Source of the DNA: GCA-003244245 sp050699955
GTDB lineage: Bacteria; Actinomycetota; Actinomycetes; Mycobacteriales; Pseudonocardiaceae
NCBI GenBank assembly: GCA_050699955.1
Contig: JBOHGD010000011.1
Location: forward strand, 45,334 to 109,333
Direction: 5' to 3'
DNA: 64,000 bases
Made by a program: the position numbers and the translations under genes. The notes beneath the pieces are model-generated. The model worked only from the letters and a program-made list of their open reading frames with translations. It ran no database searches and was not told the origin of the DNA. Shown here one piece after another: positions 45,746 to 54,006 of this stretch (positions within the stretch are counted from its first letter, which is position 1; each line of letters begins with the position of its first letter).

Positions 45746-47068
45746 ATGACCGTTGACGCCGTCACGCCCGCCCAGGGTGTCCCCTTCGCGCCGCTGGTCG
45801 CCGGCACGCGCCGGGCCCAGCTGGGCCAGGACCTCCGTTACCTGCTGACCGGGCTTCCCATCGGCATCGCCGCGTTCGTCGTCGCGGTGGTGGGGTTCTG
45901 CTCCGGTATGGGGCTGCTCGTGGTGTGGGTCGGACCATTCGTGCTGGTGACGACGCTCACCTCGGCCCGAGGTTTCGCCCGCCTGGAACGCAGGCGTGTG
46001 CAGGCCGTCACCGGCGCACCGCTTCCGCCGCACTACTACCGAGCGCCGTCGGGCCGGGGGGTGTCCCGGCTGCTGCGTGCCCTGCGGGACCCGCAGTCCT
46101 GGCGCGACCTGCTGCACATGGTGCTCGCTTTCCCGCTGCGGGTGGCGTCCTTCGTGATCTCCGTCGCCTGGCTGTTCGGCGGGCTGGGCGGACTGCTGTA
46201 CGTGTTGTGGGAATGGGCGGTGCCCCGTTCGTCGCGACGCCACACCCTGATCGAGCTGATCACCGGCAACCAGACCCGGCTCGCGGACATCCTGTTCACC
46301 ACCGCATGCGGCGCGGTCCTGTTGGTGACCGTGCCCTTCGTGCTGCTGGGCCTCACCGCACTGCAGACCGGGCTGGCCAGGGGCCTGCTGACGAACGAGA
46401 CCGCGGCGCTGCGGGCCCGGACTGAGCAGCTTGTCGGCCGCCGTCGCGCTGCCGCGGCGGCCGAGGCGCAGACCCTGCGCCGGGTAGAGCGCGATATCCA
46501 CGATGGCCCGCAGCAACGGCTGGTCCGGCTGAACATGGACTTGGAGGCGGCGGCCCGCAGGCTCGACGACGAACCGGACCAGGCCCGTCCGCTGGTGGCC
46601 GAGGCGCTCGTACAGAGCCGGGAGGCGCTCTCCGAGTTGCGAGCGGTCTCCCGGGGCATCGCCCCGCCCATCCTCGCGGACCGGGGGCTTGGCCCCGCGC
46701 TGGCCGCGGCGGCTGCCCGCTGCCCGGTACAGGTGTCGCTCGATGTGGCCCTGGACGGTGGAGCGCGGCTCGCCGAGGTGGTCGAGAACACCGCCTACTT
46801 CGTGGTCACCGAGGCGCTCACCAACGTCGCCAAGCACTCCGCGGCCGGACGCTGCACGGTGCACGTCGTCAAGGACGTCGCGCAGGTCCACGTCCGAGTC
46901 AGTGACGACGGCCGTGGCGGGGCGCATATCGGCAAGGGTCACGGCCTGGCCGGGCTCGCGGACCGACTCGCCGCCATCGGTGGCCGACTGCGGATCGACA
47001 GCCCAGCAGGCGGCCCGACACTGCTCGACGCGGACATCCCACTGGCCGGTCTGGACGGTCCGGGTTGA
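45746..47068 (+). CDS. Sensor histidine kinase, HisKA_3 (NarL-type)
   Basis: 440-aa membrane sensor. Four hydrophobic segments in the first ~225 residues form two hairpins with no large extracellular domain. The dimerisation box RVERDIHDGPQQRLVRLNMD carries the phospho-accepting His, and the ATPase domain has NVAKHSAAGR and DGRGGAH-type motifs. It pairs with the LuxR-type regulator whose start overlaps its stop. Signal unknown. Confidence 0.9.
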   Translation: MTVDAVTPAQGVPFAPLVAGTRRAQLGQDLRYLLTGLPIGIAAFVVAVVGFCSGMGLLVVWVGPFVLVTTLTSARGFARLERRRVQAVTGAPLPPHYYRAPSGRGVSRLLRALRDPQSWRDLLHMVLAFPLRVASFVISVAWLFGGLGGLLYVLWEWAVPRSSRRHTLIELITGNQTRLADILFTTACGAVLLVTVPFVLLGLTALQTGLARGLLTNETAALRARTEQLVGRRRAAAAAEAQTLRRVERDIHDGPQQRLVRLNMDLEAAARRLDDEPDQARPLVAEALVQSREALSELRAVSRGIAPPILADRGLGPALAAAAARCPVQVSLDVALDGGARLAEVVENTAYFVVTEALTNVAKHSAAGRCTVHVVKDVAQVHVRVSDDGRGGAHIGKGHGLAGLADRLAAIGGRLRIDSPAGGPTLLDADIPLAGLDGPG

Positions 47069-47718
47069 GCGTGCGGGTGGTGCTGGCCGAAGACTCCCTG
47101 TTGCTGCGGGAGGGTCTGGTACGGCTGTTCGACGAGGCGGGCGCCACCGTCGTCGCGGCCGTCGGCGACGGTGAGGCGCTGGTCCGCGTCGCGGTCGAGC
47201 AGCGTCCCGACGTCGCTGTGGTCGACGTCCGAATGCCGCCTTCGTTCACCGACGAGGGCTTGCGAGCGGCACTCGAGGTGCGCCGCCGGGTGGCCGGAGT
47301 CGGGATCCTGGTGCTGTCGCAGTACGTGGAGGAGTCCTACGCGGGGGATCTGCTCTCCGGCGCAGGTGCCGGTGGGGTCGGCTACCTGCTCAAGGACCGG
47401 GTGGCCCGGCTGGCGGACCTCTCCGATGCGCTGCAGCGGGTGGCGAGCGGTGGCACCGTCCTCGATCCGGAGGTGGTCGCCGGCCTGCTCGCGCATCGGG
47501 CCAAACGGGACCGGCTCGCGGAACTGTCCCCCCGGGAGCGCGACGTGCTGGCACTGATGGCGGAGGGACGGACCAACGGCGCCATCAGCAGGACGTTGAC
47601 GATCACCGAGGGTGCGGTGGAGAAGCACATCTCGTCGATCTTCGCGAAGCTCACCCTGCCACCGTCCGAGAACGACCACCGCCGGGTCATGGCGGTGCTG
47701 ACCTGGCTGCGCGGGTAG
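47065..47718 (+). CDS. LuxR/NarL-type response regulator
   Basis: 217-aa regulator. Receiver domain (1-120) with acidic pocket AED, phospho-Asp in VAVVDVRMPP and Lys in YLLKDRVA; LuxR HTH at about 150-210 (LSPRERDVLALMAEGRTNGAI). TTG 47065 overlaps the kinase stop (TTGA); GTG 47071 is an alternative two codons later. Cognate partner of the upstream kinase. Confidence 0.92.
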   Translation: MSVRVVLAEDSLLLREGLVRLFDEAGATVVAAVGDGEALVRVAVEQRPDVAVVDVRMPPSFTDEGLRAALEVRRRVAGVGILVLSQYVEESYAGDLLSGAGAGGVGYLLKDRVARLADLSDALQRVASGGTVLDPEVVAGLLAHRAKRDRLAELSPRERDVLALMAEGRTNGAISRTLTITEGAVEKHISSIFAKLTLPPSENDHRRVMAVLTWLRG

Positions 47719-47843
47719 AGCGCACCGCCGCCGGGCCGAGCCGGGTGCACATCGTGGCGAAGGACGGGTCGCCCGCGCGGCCTCTGAGCGCCCAGAGGTC
47801 ATGGGCGAACGCCAGGTCAGAGCTGAGCGCACGGTCGAAGGGC

Positions 47844-47849
47844 TAGCCT
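47844..47849 (+). promoter_or_regulatory. -10 element TAGCCT
   Basis: TAGCCT six bases upstream of the ATG at 47856, without a ribosome-binding site. Confidence 0.5.
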
Positions 47850-47855
47850 CGGCTC

Positions 47856-48626
47856 ATGCCCACCGCGCTGATCACTGGACCTACCGCTGGGCTCGGAGCC
47901 GCGTTCGCCCGGAGGCTCGCCGCCGAGGGCTATGACCTCGTGCTCGTCGCCCGGGACACCGGCCGCTTGCTGAAACTGGCCGGCGAGTTGTCCGACAGAT
48001 ACAGCATCAGCACCGAGGTGATCCCCGCTGATCTGGCCGACGCGGGTGCGCGGGAGCGGGTCGAACTGCGGCTCCGCGACGGGGAGCCGGTGGACCTGCT
48101 GGTGAACAACGCCGGCTTCGCGGCCGCCACCGAGTTCCTCGACGCCGACGTCGCGGACCTGCAGGCCCAGTTGGACGTCAACGTGACCAGCGTGCTGCGG
48201 CTGACCCACGCGGCGGTGCCGGGCATGGCGGCGCGGGGGCACGGAGTGGTGATCAACGTGTCCAGCGTGGCCGGCTTCATGCCCGGCCGCGGCTCCACCT
48301 ACGGCGCGGGCAAGGCGTTCGTGACGATGCTCTCCGAGGGCCTGGCCGCCTCGTTGCGGGGTACCGGCGTGCAGGTACTCGTGCTGTGCCCGGGGTTCGT
48401 GCACACCGAGTTCCACGCCCGGGCCGGGATCGACATGACCGGCACGCCGTCCGCGTTCTGGCTGGAGCCCGACGCCGTGGTCCGGGACTGCCTGGCCGAC
48501 CTGCGGCGCGGGCGGACCGTATCCGTACCCGGCCTGCAGTACCGGGCTCTTGTCGGGCTGGTCGACGTGCTGCCCCGAGCCCTGGTCCGCAAGCTGGCCG
48601 GGCGCACCGGGCGGGGCAGGTCCTGA
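47856..48626 (+). CDS. Short-chain dehydrogenase/reductase
   Basis: 256-aa SDR. Cofactor motif ITGPTAGLGAAFAR (classical TGxxxGxG, with Pro-Thr in the middle), NNAG motif (VDLLVNNAGFA), and catalytic Ser/Tyr/Lys in NVSSVAG and STYGAGKAF. Arg after the second strand (ARD) suggests NADP preference. Substrate unknown; no pathway partner is adjacent. Leaderless promoter just upstream. Confidence 0.9.
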   Translation: MPTALITGPTAGLGAAFARRLAAEGYDLVLVARDTGRLLKLAGELSDRYSISTEVIPADLADAGARERVELRLRDGEPVDLLVNNAGFAAATEFLDADVADLQAQLDVNVTSVLRLTHAAVPGMAARGHGVVINVSSVAGFMPGRGSTYGAGKAFVTMLSEGLAASLRGTGVQVLVLCPGFVHTEFHARAGIDMTGTPSAFWLEPDAVVRDCLADLRRGRTVSVPGLQYRALVGLVDVLPRALVRKLAGRTGRGRS

Positions 48627-48687
48627 CCCCGGGCCGGCCGGTCCTGGCTGGAGATGCCTGGGCAGGCGTGTGCCACCCTGTCCGGTT

Positions 48688-49230
48688 GTGACGGGTATCG
48701 ACCCGGCGGCACGGTCCGAGTTGGCCGCACTGGTACGGGAGTTGGCTGTGCGCCACGGCAGGGTCACGCTCTCCTCCGGAGCGCAGGCCGACTACTACGT
48801 GGACCTGCGTCGCGCGACGTTGCACCACAAGGCCGCACCGTTGGTCGGGCGGCTGGTGCGGGAGCTGACCGCGGACTGGGTCTACCAGGCCGTCGGTGGG
48901 CTGACCTTGGGTGCCGACCCGGTGGCCGCGGCGGTACTGCACGCACCGGGTCCTGCGCTGGACGCGTTCGTGGTGCGCAAGGCCGTCAAGGAACACGGCA
49001 TGCAGCGGCTCATCGAGGGTCCCGACGTGGCGGGCCGGGCGGTGCTCGTCGTCGAGGACACCTCCACCACCGGGAGCTCGGTACTCACCGCGGTGGCCGC
49101 GTTGCGTGCCGCGGGCGCCGAGGTGGCCGGGGTGGCCACCGTGGTGGACCGGGACACCGGTGCCCGCGAGGCCGTCGAGGCGGCCGGGCTGGCCTACCGA
49201 ACGGTGCTGCGGCTGAGCGAGCTCCTGTGA
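48688..49230 (+). CDS. pyrE: Orotate phosphoribosyltransferase
   Basis: 180-aa type I PRTase. PRPP-binding loop AVLVVEDTSTTGSSVL is intact, along with the flexible-loop region FVVRKAVKEHGMQRLIEG and SSGAQADYYVDLRR. It converts orotate and PRPP to OMP in pyrimidine synthesis. The GTG at 48688 starts the conserved N-terminus. The stop codon TGA is part of the palindromic repeat at 49225 and overlaps the GTG of the methyltransferase gene. Confidence 0.94.
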   Translation: MTGIDPAARSELAALVRELAVRHGRVTLSSGAQADYYVDLRRATLHHKAAPLVGRLVRELTADWVYQAVGGLTLGADPVAAAVLHAPGPALDAFVVRKAVKEHGMQRLIEGPDVAGRAVLVVEDTSTTGSSVLTAVAALRAAGAEVAGVATVVDRDTGAREAVEAAGLAYRTVLRLSELL

Positions 49231-49268
49231 GTGGCGATGCGAGCTATGACTCGCATCGCCACTCACAG
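49225..49268. repeat. Palindromic repeat copy 2 spanning pyrE stop and methyltransferase start
   Basis: CTGTGAGTGGCGATGCGAG (49225-49243), loop CTATGA, and its perfect inverse (49250-49268): 19-bp arms. It supplies the pyrE stop (TGA 49228) and the only nearby in-frame start (GTG 49227) for the next gene, whose first residues it encodes. Confidence 0.9.
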
Positions 49269-49898
49269 GGCCCCACGGAGTGGGGCCACACCGTCGGCGT
49301 CGGGCCCTGGACCGGACCGTGGCCGGACGATCCACGCTACGACCCGGATCTGCTGCGCGAGGGTGACCGCCGCAACGTCGTCGACGCCTATCGCTACTGG
49401 CGCCGCGACGCCGTGGTCGCCGATATCGACGGCCGCCGCCATCCGCTGCACGTCGCGATCGAGAACTTCGGCCACGACCACAACATCGGCACCGTGGTGC
49501 GGACCGCGAACGCGTTCGCGGCGGCCGAGGTGCACATCGTCGGGCGCCGTCGGTGGAACCGGCGCGGCGCCATGGTCACCGACCGCTACCAGCACCTACG
49601 ACACCACGACGACGTCGCCGGGTTGCTCTCGCACGTCGCCGCCGAAGGTCTCACCGTGGTCGCCGTGGACAACGCTCCCGGCGCACTGCGGCTGGAGACC
49701 ACGAGCCTGCCGCGGCGCTGTCTGCTGCTGTTCGGGCAGGAGGGGCCGGGACTGACCGCCGAGGCCCGTGCCGGGGCGGCGTTGACCGTCTCGATCGCGC
49801 AGTTCGGCTCGACCCGGTCGATCAACGCCGGGGTCGCCGCCGGGGTCGCCATGCATGCCTGGGTCCGCCAGCACGCCGACGTCGGAAGTGCCTGGTGA
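49227..49898 (+). CDS. SpoU/TrmH-type RNA 2'-O-methyltransferase
   Basis: 223-aa SPOUT enzyme with motif 1 NFGHDHNIGTVVRTANAF, motif 2 LLLFGQEGPGL and motif 3 GSTRSINAGVAAGVAMHAW. It methylates a ribose in tRNA or rRNA; the site cannot be told. Residues 1-14 (VSGDASYDSHRHSQ) come from the palindromic repeat and are not part of the family. No other in-frame start exists before the conserved region, so translation depends on the repeat. Coupled to pyrE (GTGA) and to the GH76 gene (GTGA). Confidence 0.9.
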   Translation: MSGDASYDSHRHSQGPTEWGHTVGVGPWTGPWPDDPRYDPDLLREGDRRNVVDAYRYWRRDAVVADIDGRRHPLHVAIENFGHDHNIGTVVRTANAFAAAEVHIVGRRRWNRRGAMVTDRYQHLRHHDDVAGLLSHVAAEGLTVVAVDNAPGALRLETTSLPRRCLLLFGQEGPGLTAEARAGAALTVSIAQFGSTRSINAGVAAGVAMHAWVRQHADVGSAW

Positions 49899-50944
49899 GC
49901 GGGCTGTGGGCGGCCCGGGCGGGTGCCGCCGACCGTGCGGTGCACACCCGCCACCTGCACCCGGCCTGGGCGCTGCCGGGGACCCGGCTGGGCCGGATCG
50001 GCTGGCCTGCCGGGCGGGTGCAGGTGCGCTGGCATTACTGGTGGCAGGCGCACCTGCTGGACTGCGTGCTCGACGCTCACACCCGCGCCCCGACTCGGTG
50101 GCGTCGCGACACGGTCACGGAACTGCTCCGCGGCATGCGGCTGCGCAACCTCACCGGGTGGGTCAACCACTACCACGACGACATCGCCTGGCTCGGTCTG
50201 GCGCTACAGCGCAGCGCGAGGCTGGCCGGGGTGCGCAGGCCGGGCGCCGAGCGGGCCATAGCGCACCGGTTACGAATCGGTAAGGGCCCGGACGGGGGGA
50301 TGCGGTGGCGGGTCGGTGACGACTTCGTCAACGTCCCGGCCACCGGTCCCGCCGCGATCTTCTTCGCCCGCCGGGGCAACCTGGGTCTCGCCTCGTCCCT
50401 GGCGGACTGGATCATCGAGCACCTGATCGACCCCGGCACCGGCTTGGCCTTCGACGGTGCCAGGGTGAACCCGGACGGATCGGTGCGTACCGTCGAGCGG
50501 GCCGTGTACAGCTACTGCCAGGGCGTCCTGCTCGGGGCCTGCGTCGAACTGGCCACCAGCACCGGCCGGCAGCGCTGGGCCGAGCAGGCTGACCGGACAG
50601 TGCACGCGGTCGCTGGGCATCTCACCGAACGGGGCGTGCTACGCGGGCACGGTGGCGGCGACGGCGGGCTGTTCACCGGCATCCTGGCCCGTTACCTCGC
50701 GCTGGCCGCCACGTCCGGGTTGTCATCGGGGCCGGTCGCGGCGCGTCTGGTGCTGGGCTCCGCCGATGCGGCCTGGCGTAACCGGGCCGTCGCCGCCGGT
50801 GGTCCGGTGTTCGGTCCGCAGTGGTCGGTTCCGGCGCTGCTTCCCCAGCCGGGGCGAGCCGAACGCGACCTGTCGGTGCAGCTGTCAGGCTGGATGCTGG
50901 TCGAGGCCGCCGCCGAGCTGGAGCGGGCGCAGGCCCTGCCGTAG
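49895..50944 (+). CDS. Glycoside hydrolase family 76 (alpha-1,6-mannanase-like) protein
   Basis: 349-aa (alpha/alpha)6-barrel protein with the GH76 catalytic Asp-Asp pair in NHYHDDIAWLGLAL, plus VNVPATGPAAIFFAR and a later DGGLFTGILARYLALAA. GH76 enzymes act on alpha-1,6-mannan, such as the backbone of lipomannan in mycolata. No signal peptide is visible, so it may be cytoplasmic or non-classically placed. The GTG at 49895 overlaps the methyltransferase stop. Confidence 0.85.
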   Translation: MSGLWAARAGAADRAVHTRHLHPAWALPGTRLGRIGWPAGRVQVRWHYWWQAHLLDCVLDAHTRAPTRWRRDTVTELLRGMRLRNLTGWVNHYHDDIAWLGLALQRSARLAGVRRPGAERAIAHRLRIGKGPDGGMRWRVGDDFVNVPATGPAAIFFARRGNLGLASSLADWIIEHLIDPGTGLAFDGARVNPDGSVRTVERAVYSYCQGVLLGACVELATSTGRQRWAEQADRTVHAVAGHLTERGVLRGHGGGDGGLFTGILARYLALAATSGLSSGPVAARLVLGSADAAWRNRAVAAGGPVFGPQWSVPALLPQPGRAERDLSVQLSGWMLVEAAAELERAQALP

Positions 50945-50952
50945 CTGCCGTC

Positions 50953-50958
50953 TAGGCT
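50953..50958 (+). promoter_or_regulatory. -10 element TAGGCT for serS
   Basis: TAGGCT eight bases before the GTG at 50967 and just downstream of the GH76 stop; no Shine-Dalgarno. Confidence 0.5.
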
Positions 50959-50966
50959 GGGTGGCC

Positions 50967-52229
50967 GTGATCGACCTCAAAGTGCTGCGGGAGGACCCCG
51001 ACCGGGTGCGGGCCGCACTGCGGGCCCGTGGCGAGGCCGTGGCCGCTGTCGACGTGCTGATCGCCGCCGATGAGCGCCGCCGCAAAGCAGTCGCCGCTGC
51101 CGATTCCCTGCGCGCCGAGCAGAAGACGCTGGGCAAGCGAATCGGCCGGGCGCGCGGTGCGGAGCGGGACGAGCTGCTCACCCGCGCCAAGCAGCTCTCC
51201 GCCGACGTCAAGCTCGCCGAGGCCGAGCAGGCCGGCGCCGAGGGGGCCATGGAGTCCGCGCACCGCGCGGTGCCGAACCTGCTCGTGGAAGGGGTGCCGG
51301 CCGGGGGTGAGGACGACTACGCCGTGCTCAAGCACGTCGGGGAGCCTGGTGATCTCGGCTTTGAGCCGCGCGATCATGTCGACCTGGGTACCAGCCTCGG
51401 CCTGCTGGACACCGAGCGCGGTGCCAAGGTCTCCGGGGCCCGGTTCTACTTCCTCACCGGCATCGGGGCGCAGCTACAGCTCGGGCTACTGCAACTGGCC
51501 GCCGCGCAGGCCGTCGCCGCCGGGTTCACGCTGATGATCCCCCCGGTGCTGGTCCGTCCGGAGATTATGGAGGGCACCGGGTTCCTCGGCGCGCACTCCG
51601 CCGAGGTGTACCGGCTGCGCGACGACGACCTCTACCTGGTGGGCACCTCCGAGGTGGCGCTGGCCGGCTACCACGCCGACGAGATCCTCGACCTGTCCGG
51701 CGGGCCACTTCGGTACGCCGGCTGGTCGTCTTGCTTCCGCCGCGAGGCCGGTTCCTACGGCAAGGACACCCGCGGCATCATCCGGGTGCACCAGTTCGAC
51801 AAGGTCGAGATGTTCGTCTACACCCGACCCGAGGACGCCGAAAACGAGCACCAGCGCCTGCTGGACTGGGAGGAGCAGATGCTCGCCGCCATCGAGGTGC
51901 CCTACCGGGTGATCGACGTCGCGGCCGGCGACCTGGGCAGCTCCGCGGCGCGCAAGTTCGACTGCGAGGCCTGGCTGCCGTCCCAGCAGGCCTACCGCGA
52001 GCTGACGTCCACCTCGAACTGCACCACCTTCCAGTCGCGGCGGCTGGGCATCCGGTACCGGGACCCCGACGGGCGCACCCAGATCGCCGCCACCCTCAAC
52101 GGCACGCTGGCCACCACCCGATGGATCGTCGCCATCCTGGAGAACCACCAGCGGCCCGACGGCTCGGTGCGGGTTCCCGAGGCACTACGCCCTGGGCTGG
52201 GTGGCCGCGAGCTGATCACCGCGCCCTGA
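50967..52229 (+). CDS. serS: Seryl-tRNA synthetase
   Basis: 420-aa class II synthetase. N-terminal tRNA-binding coiled coil (about 25-105), motif 1 around GFTLMIPPVLVRPEIM, the serine-specific HSAEVYRLRDDDLYLVGTSEVAL region, motif 2 WSSCFRREAGSYGKDTRG and motif 3 NGTLATTRWIVAILENHQ. GTG 50967 (VIDLKVLREDPD) is preferred; GTG 50961 would add two residues. Essential gene with normal length. Confidence 0.96.
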   Translation: MIDLKVLREDPDRVRAALRARGEAVAAVDVLIAADERRRKAVAAADSLRAEQKTLGKRIGRARGAERDELLTRAKQLSADVKLAEAEQAGAEGAMESAHRAVPNLLVEGVPAGGEDDYAVLKHVGEPGDLGFEPRDHVDLGTSLGLLDTERGAKVSGARFYFLTGIGAQLQLGLLQLAAAQAVAAGFTLMIPPVLVRPEIMEGTGFLGAHSAEVYRLRDDDLYLVGTSEVALAGYHADEILDLSGGPLRYAGWSSCFRREAGSYGKDTRGIIRVHQFDKVEMFVYTRPEDAENEHQRLLDWEEQMLAAIEVPYRVIDVAAGDLGSSAARKFDCEAWLPSQQAYRELTSTSNCTTFQSRRLGIRYRDPDGRTQIAATLNGTLATTRWIVAILENHQRPDGSVRVPEALRPGLGGRELITAP

Positions 52230-52240
52230 ACCCTGGGTGC

Positions 52241-52317
52241 GACGGACACACCGTGCACCAGCGACGGACACACCGTGCACCAGCGACGGACACACCGTGC
52301 ACCAGCGACGGACACGC
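52241..52317 (+). repeat. 22-bp tandem repeats downstream of serS
   Basis: Three perfect units beginning GACGGACACACCGTGCACC at 52241, 52263 and 52285, plus a partial fourth copy to 52317. They fill the gap between serS and the HAD gene, immediately upstream of its promoter. Confidence 0.9.
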
Positions 52318-52327
52318 CGGGGGAACG

Positions 52328-52333
52328 TAGGGT
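52328..52333 (+). promoter_or_regulatory. -10 element TAGGGT
   Basis: TAGGGT seven bases before the ATG at 52341; leaderless arrangement. The tandem repeats end just upstream of it. Confidence 0.5.
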
Positions 52334-52340
52334 CGAGCAA

Positions 52341-53153
52341 ATGGAGCGGCCGGGTTTGGTGGCGTCGGACGTGGACGGCACGTTGCTGGATCCGACCGAG
52401 CGAATCTCGGTTCGTACCCGGGCCGCGGTGCACCGAGTGGTCGCTGCCGGGATTCCGTTCGTGCTGGTGACCGGTCGCCCACCGCGGTGGATCCCGCCGA
52501 TTGTCGAGCAGCTTGAGTTCGCCGGCTTGGCGGTGTGCGCCAACGGCGCGGTGCTCTACGACGCCGCGACCGACCGGGTACGCCACGCGATGACCCTCGA
52601 TCCGATGCAGCTGCGGACCGCGGCCAACGCGGTGGACGCTGCGTTGCCCGGCGCGAAGATCGCCGTCGAGCTGTCCGTGGGACAGGCCAAGGCCAACGGG
52701 ATCCACCAGTTCCTCGCTGAATCGAATTACACCCATCCGTGGCCCGGCGCGGACTGCGAGACCGCCCCGAGGGACCTGCTGCTCAGCAGGCCCGCGATCA
52801 AGATGCTGGTTCGCCTGCCCCAGGAGGGTAGCGATGCGATGGCCGCCGCGGTCCGCGAGATCCTCGGTGCCGAGCTGGACGTCACCTTCTCCACCGGGCA
52901 CGGCCTGATCGAGCTTTCCGCACCCGGTGTCACCAAAGGCACCGGCCTGGCCCGAGTGGCCGCTGAACTGGGCGTTGCACCTGCCGATGTGGTGGCCTTC
53001 GGTGATATGCCGAACGACCTCCCGATGCTGCAGTGGGCCGGATGCGGGGTCGCCATGGCCAACGCCCACCCGAGTGTGCTGGGGATGGCCGACGAGATCA
53101 CCGCCCCGAACACGGAGGACGGCCTCGCGCTGGTCCTGGAACGGTGGTTCTGA
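52341..53153 (+). CDS. HAD-IIB (Cof-type) phosphatase
   Basis: 270-aa haloacid-dehalogenase phosphatase. Motif I ASDVDGTLLD (nucleophile Asp), motif II LVTGRPPRW, Lys motif GVTKGTGL and motif IV VVAFGDMPNDLPML. The C2-type cap lies between motifs II and III. Cof-type enzymes dephosphorylate sugar phosphates, PLP or flavin precursors; the substrate here is open. The serS-HAD-glfT2 neighbourhood echoes the M. tuberculosis Rv3808c-Rv3834c region. Confidence 0.9.
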   Translation: MERPGLVASDVDGTLLDPTERISVRTRAAVHRVVAAGIPFVLVTGRPPRWIPPIVEQLEFAGLAVCANGAVLYDAATDRVRHAMTLDPMQLRTAANAVDAALPGAKIAVELSVGQAKANGIHQFLAESNYTHPWPGADCETAPRDLLLSRPAIKMLVRLPQEGSDAMAAAVREILGAELDVTFSTGHGLIELSAPGVTKGTGLARVAAELGVAPADVVAFGDMPNDLPMLQWAGCGVAMANAHPSVLGMADEITAPNTEDGLALVLERWF

Positions 53154-53185
53154 ACGCACGGGTAGGCACCCCCTGGCCGGTGCCC

Positions 53186-53220
53186 CACCCCGAGATTCAA
53201 TCACTTGGGGTGTTTTTTTT
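53186..53220 (+). terminator. Rho-independent terminator with eight Ts
   Basis: CACCCC (53186-53191) pairs with GGGGTG (53207-53212), extended inside by AG/CT, followed by eight T residues (53213-53220). A textbook intrinsic terminator for the HAD gene, unusual in such GC-rich DNA. Confidence 0.8.
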
Positions 53221-53304
53221 GAGACACGGTGTAGGTAGTTGACCGCTGGGCCCCCCGAAACCGTGCCTGATGCCAGGATCGGATGGGATGTGGGAGGGGG
53301 GACT

Positions 53305-53955
53305 GTGGGTCGATCTGAGCAGTTGGTCCGGGTGGTGCTGGCCGACGATGAGAAGTCCGTGCTGGACGGTCTGAACGCCGTCCTGGAGTCCGACCCGACG
53401 ATTCGGGTCGTGGGGCGGGCCGCCGACGGGGCCGCCGTGCTCAACATGGTCGGGCAGCTGGCCCCGGACGTGGCGCTGCTGGATGTGCGAATTCCAGGGC
53501 TGGACGGGCTCGGTGCGTTGCGGCGGCTACGGCCCGATCCACCGCCTTACTGCGCCTTGCTCACCACGTTCGATCTCGATGAGTATGTCGATACCGCCCT
53601 CGAGGCCGGTGCGCACGGCTTCCTGCTCAAGGACAGCCCGCCTGACGCGCTGGTCCGCGCGGTGCATGATCTGGCGTCCGGAGGTGCGGTGATCGACCCG
53701 CGGATCGCGGTGCGGCTGCTGCCCCGGCTGCGTAGCGTGCCCGTGGACGACTCGATCGCCGAGCTCTCCGATCGGGAGCGTGACGTGCTGGCGCTGCTCG
53801 GTGAGGGATCCTCCAACGCCGCGATCGGGCGGTCGCTGTCGATCTCCGAGTCGACGGTGAAGGGTCACGTCACCCGGCTGCTGGTGAAGCTCGGGGTGCG
53901 CAACAGGGTGCAGGCCGCACTGGTCGCCCGCGGGCTGTGGGATCCCGCCTCGTGA
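53305..53955 (+). CDS. LuxR/NarL-type response regulator (orphan)
   Basis: 216-aa regulator: receiver with acidic ADDE (about residue 14), phospho-Asp in VALLDVRIPG and Lys in FLLKDSPPDAL; LuxR HTH at about 150-210 (LSDRERDVLALLGEGSSNAAI). No histidine kinase gene lies on either side. GTG 53305 follows GGGAGGGGGG; GTG 53290 upstream is a weaker choice. Confidence 0.9.
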   Translation: MGRSEQLVRVVLADDEKSVLDGLNAVLESDPTIRVVGRAADGAAVLNMVGQLAPDVALLDVRIPGLDGLGALRRLRPDPPPYCALLTTFDLDEYVDTALEAGAHGFLLKDSPPDALVRAVHDLASGGAVIDPRIAVRLLPRLRSVPVDDSIAELSDRERDVLALLGEGSSNAAIGRSLSISESTVKGHVTRLLVKLGVRNRVQAALVARGLWDPAS

Positions 53956-54006
53956 TCCCGGAGAGCGCCGCGCAGGCCCGACGGTCCCGCAGGGCAGGAT
54001 GTTCGG

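Noticed and set aside
52241..52317. Possible CRISPR array
   Set aside because: 22-bp units directly abut with no unique spacers.
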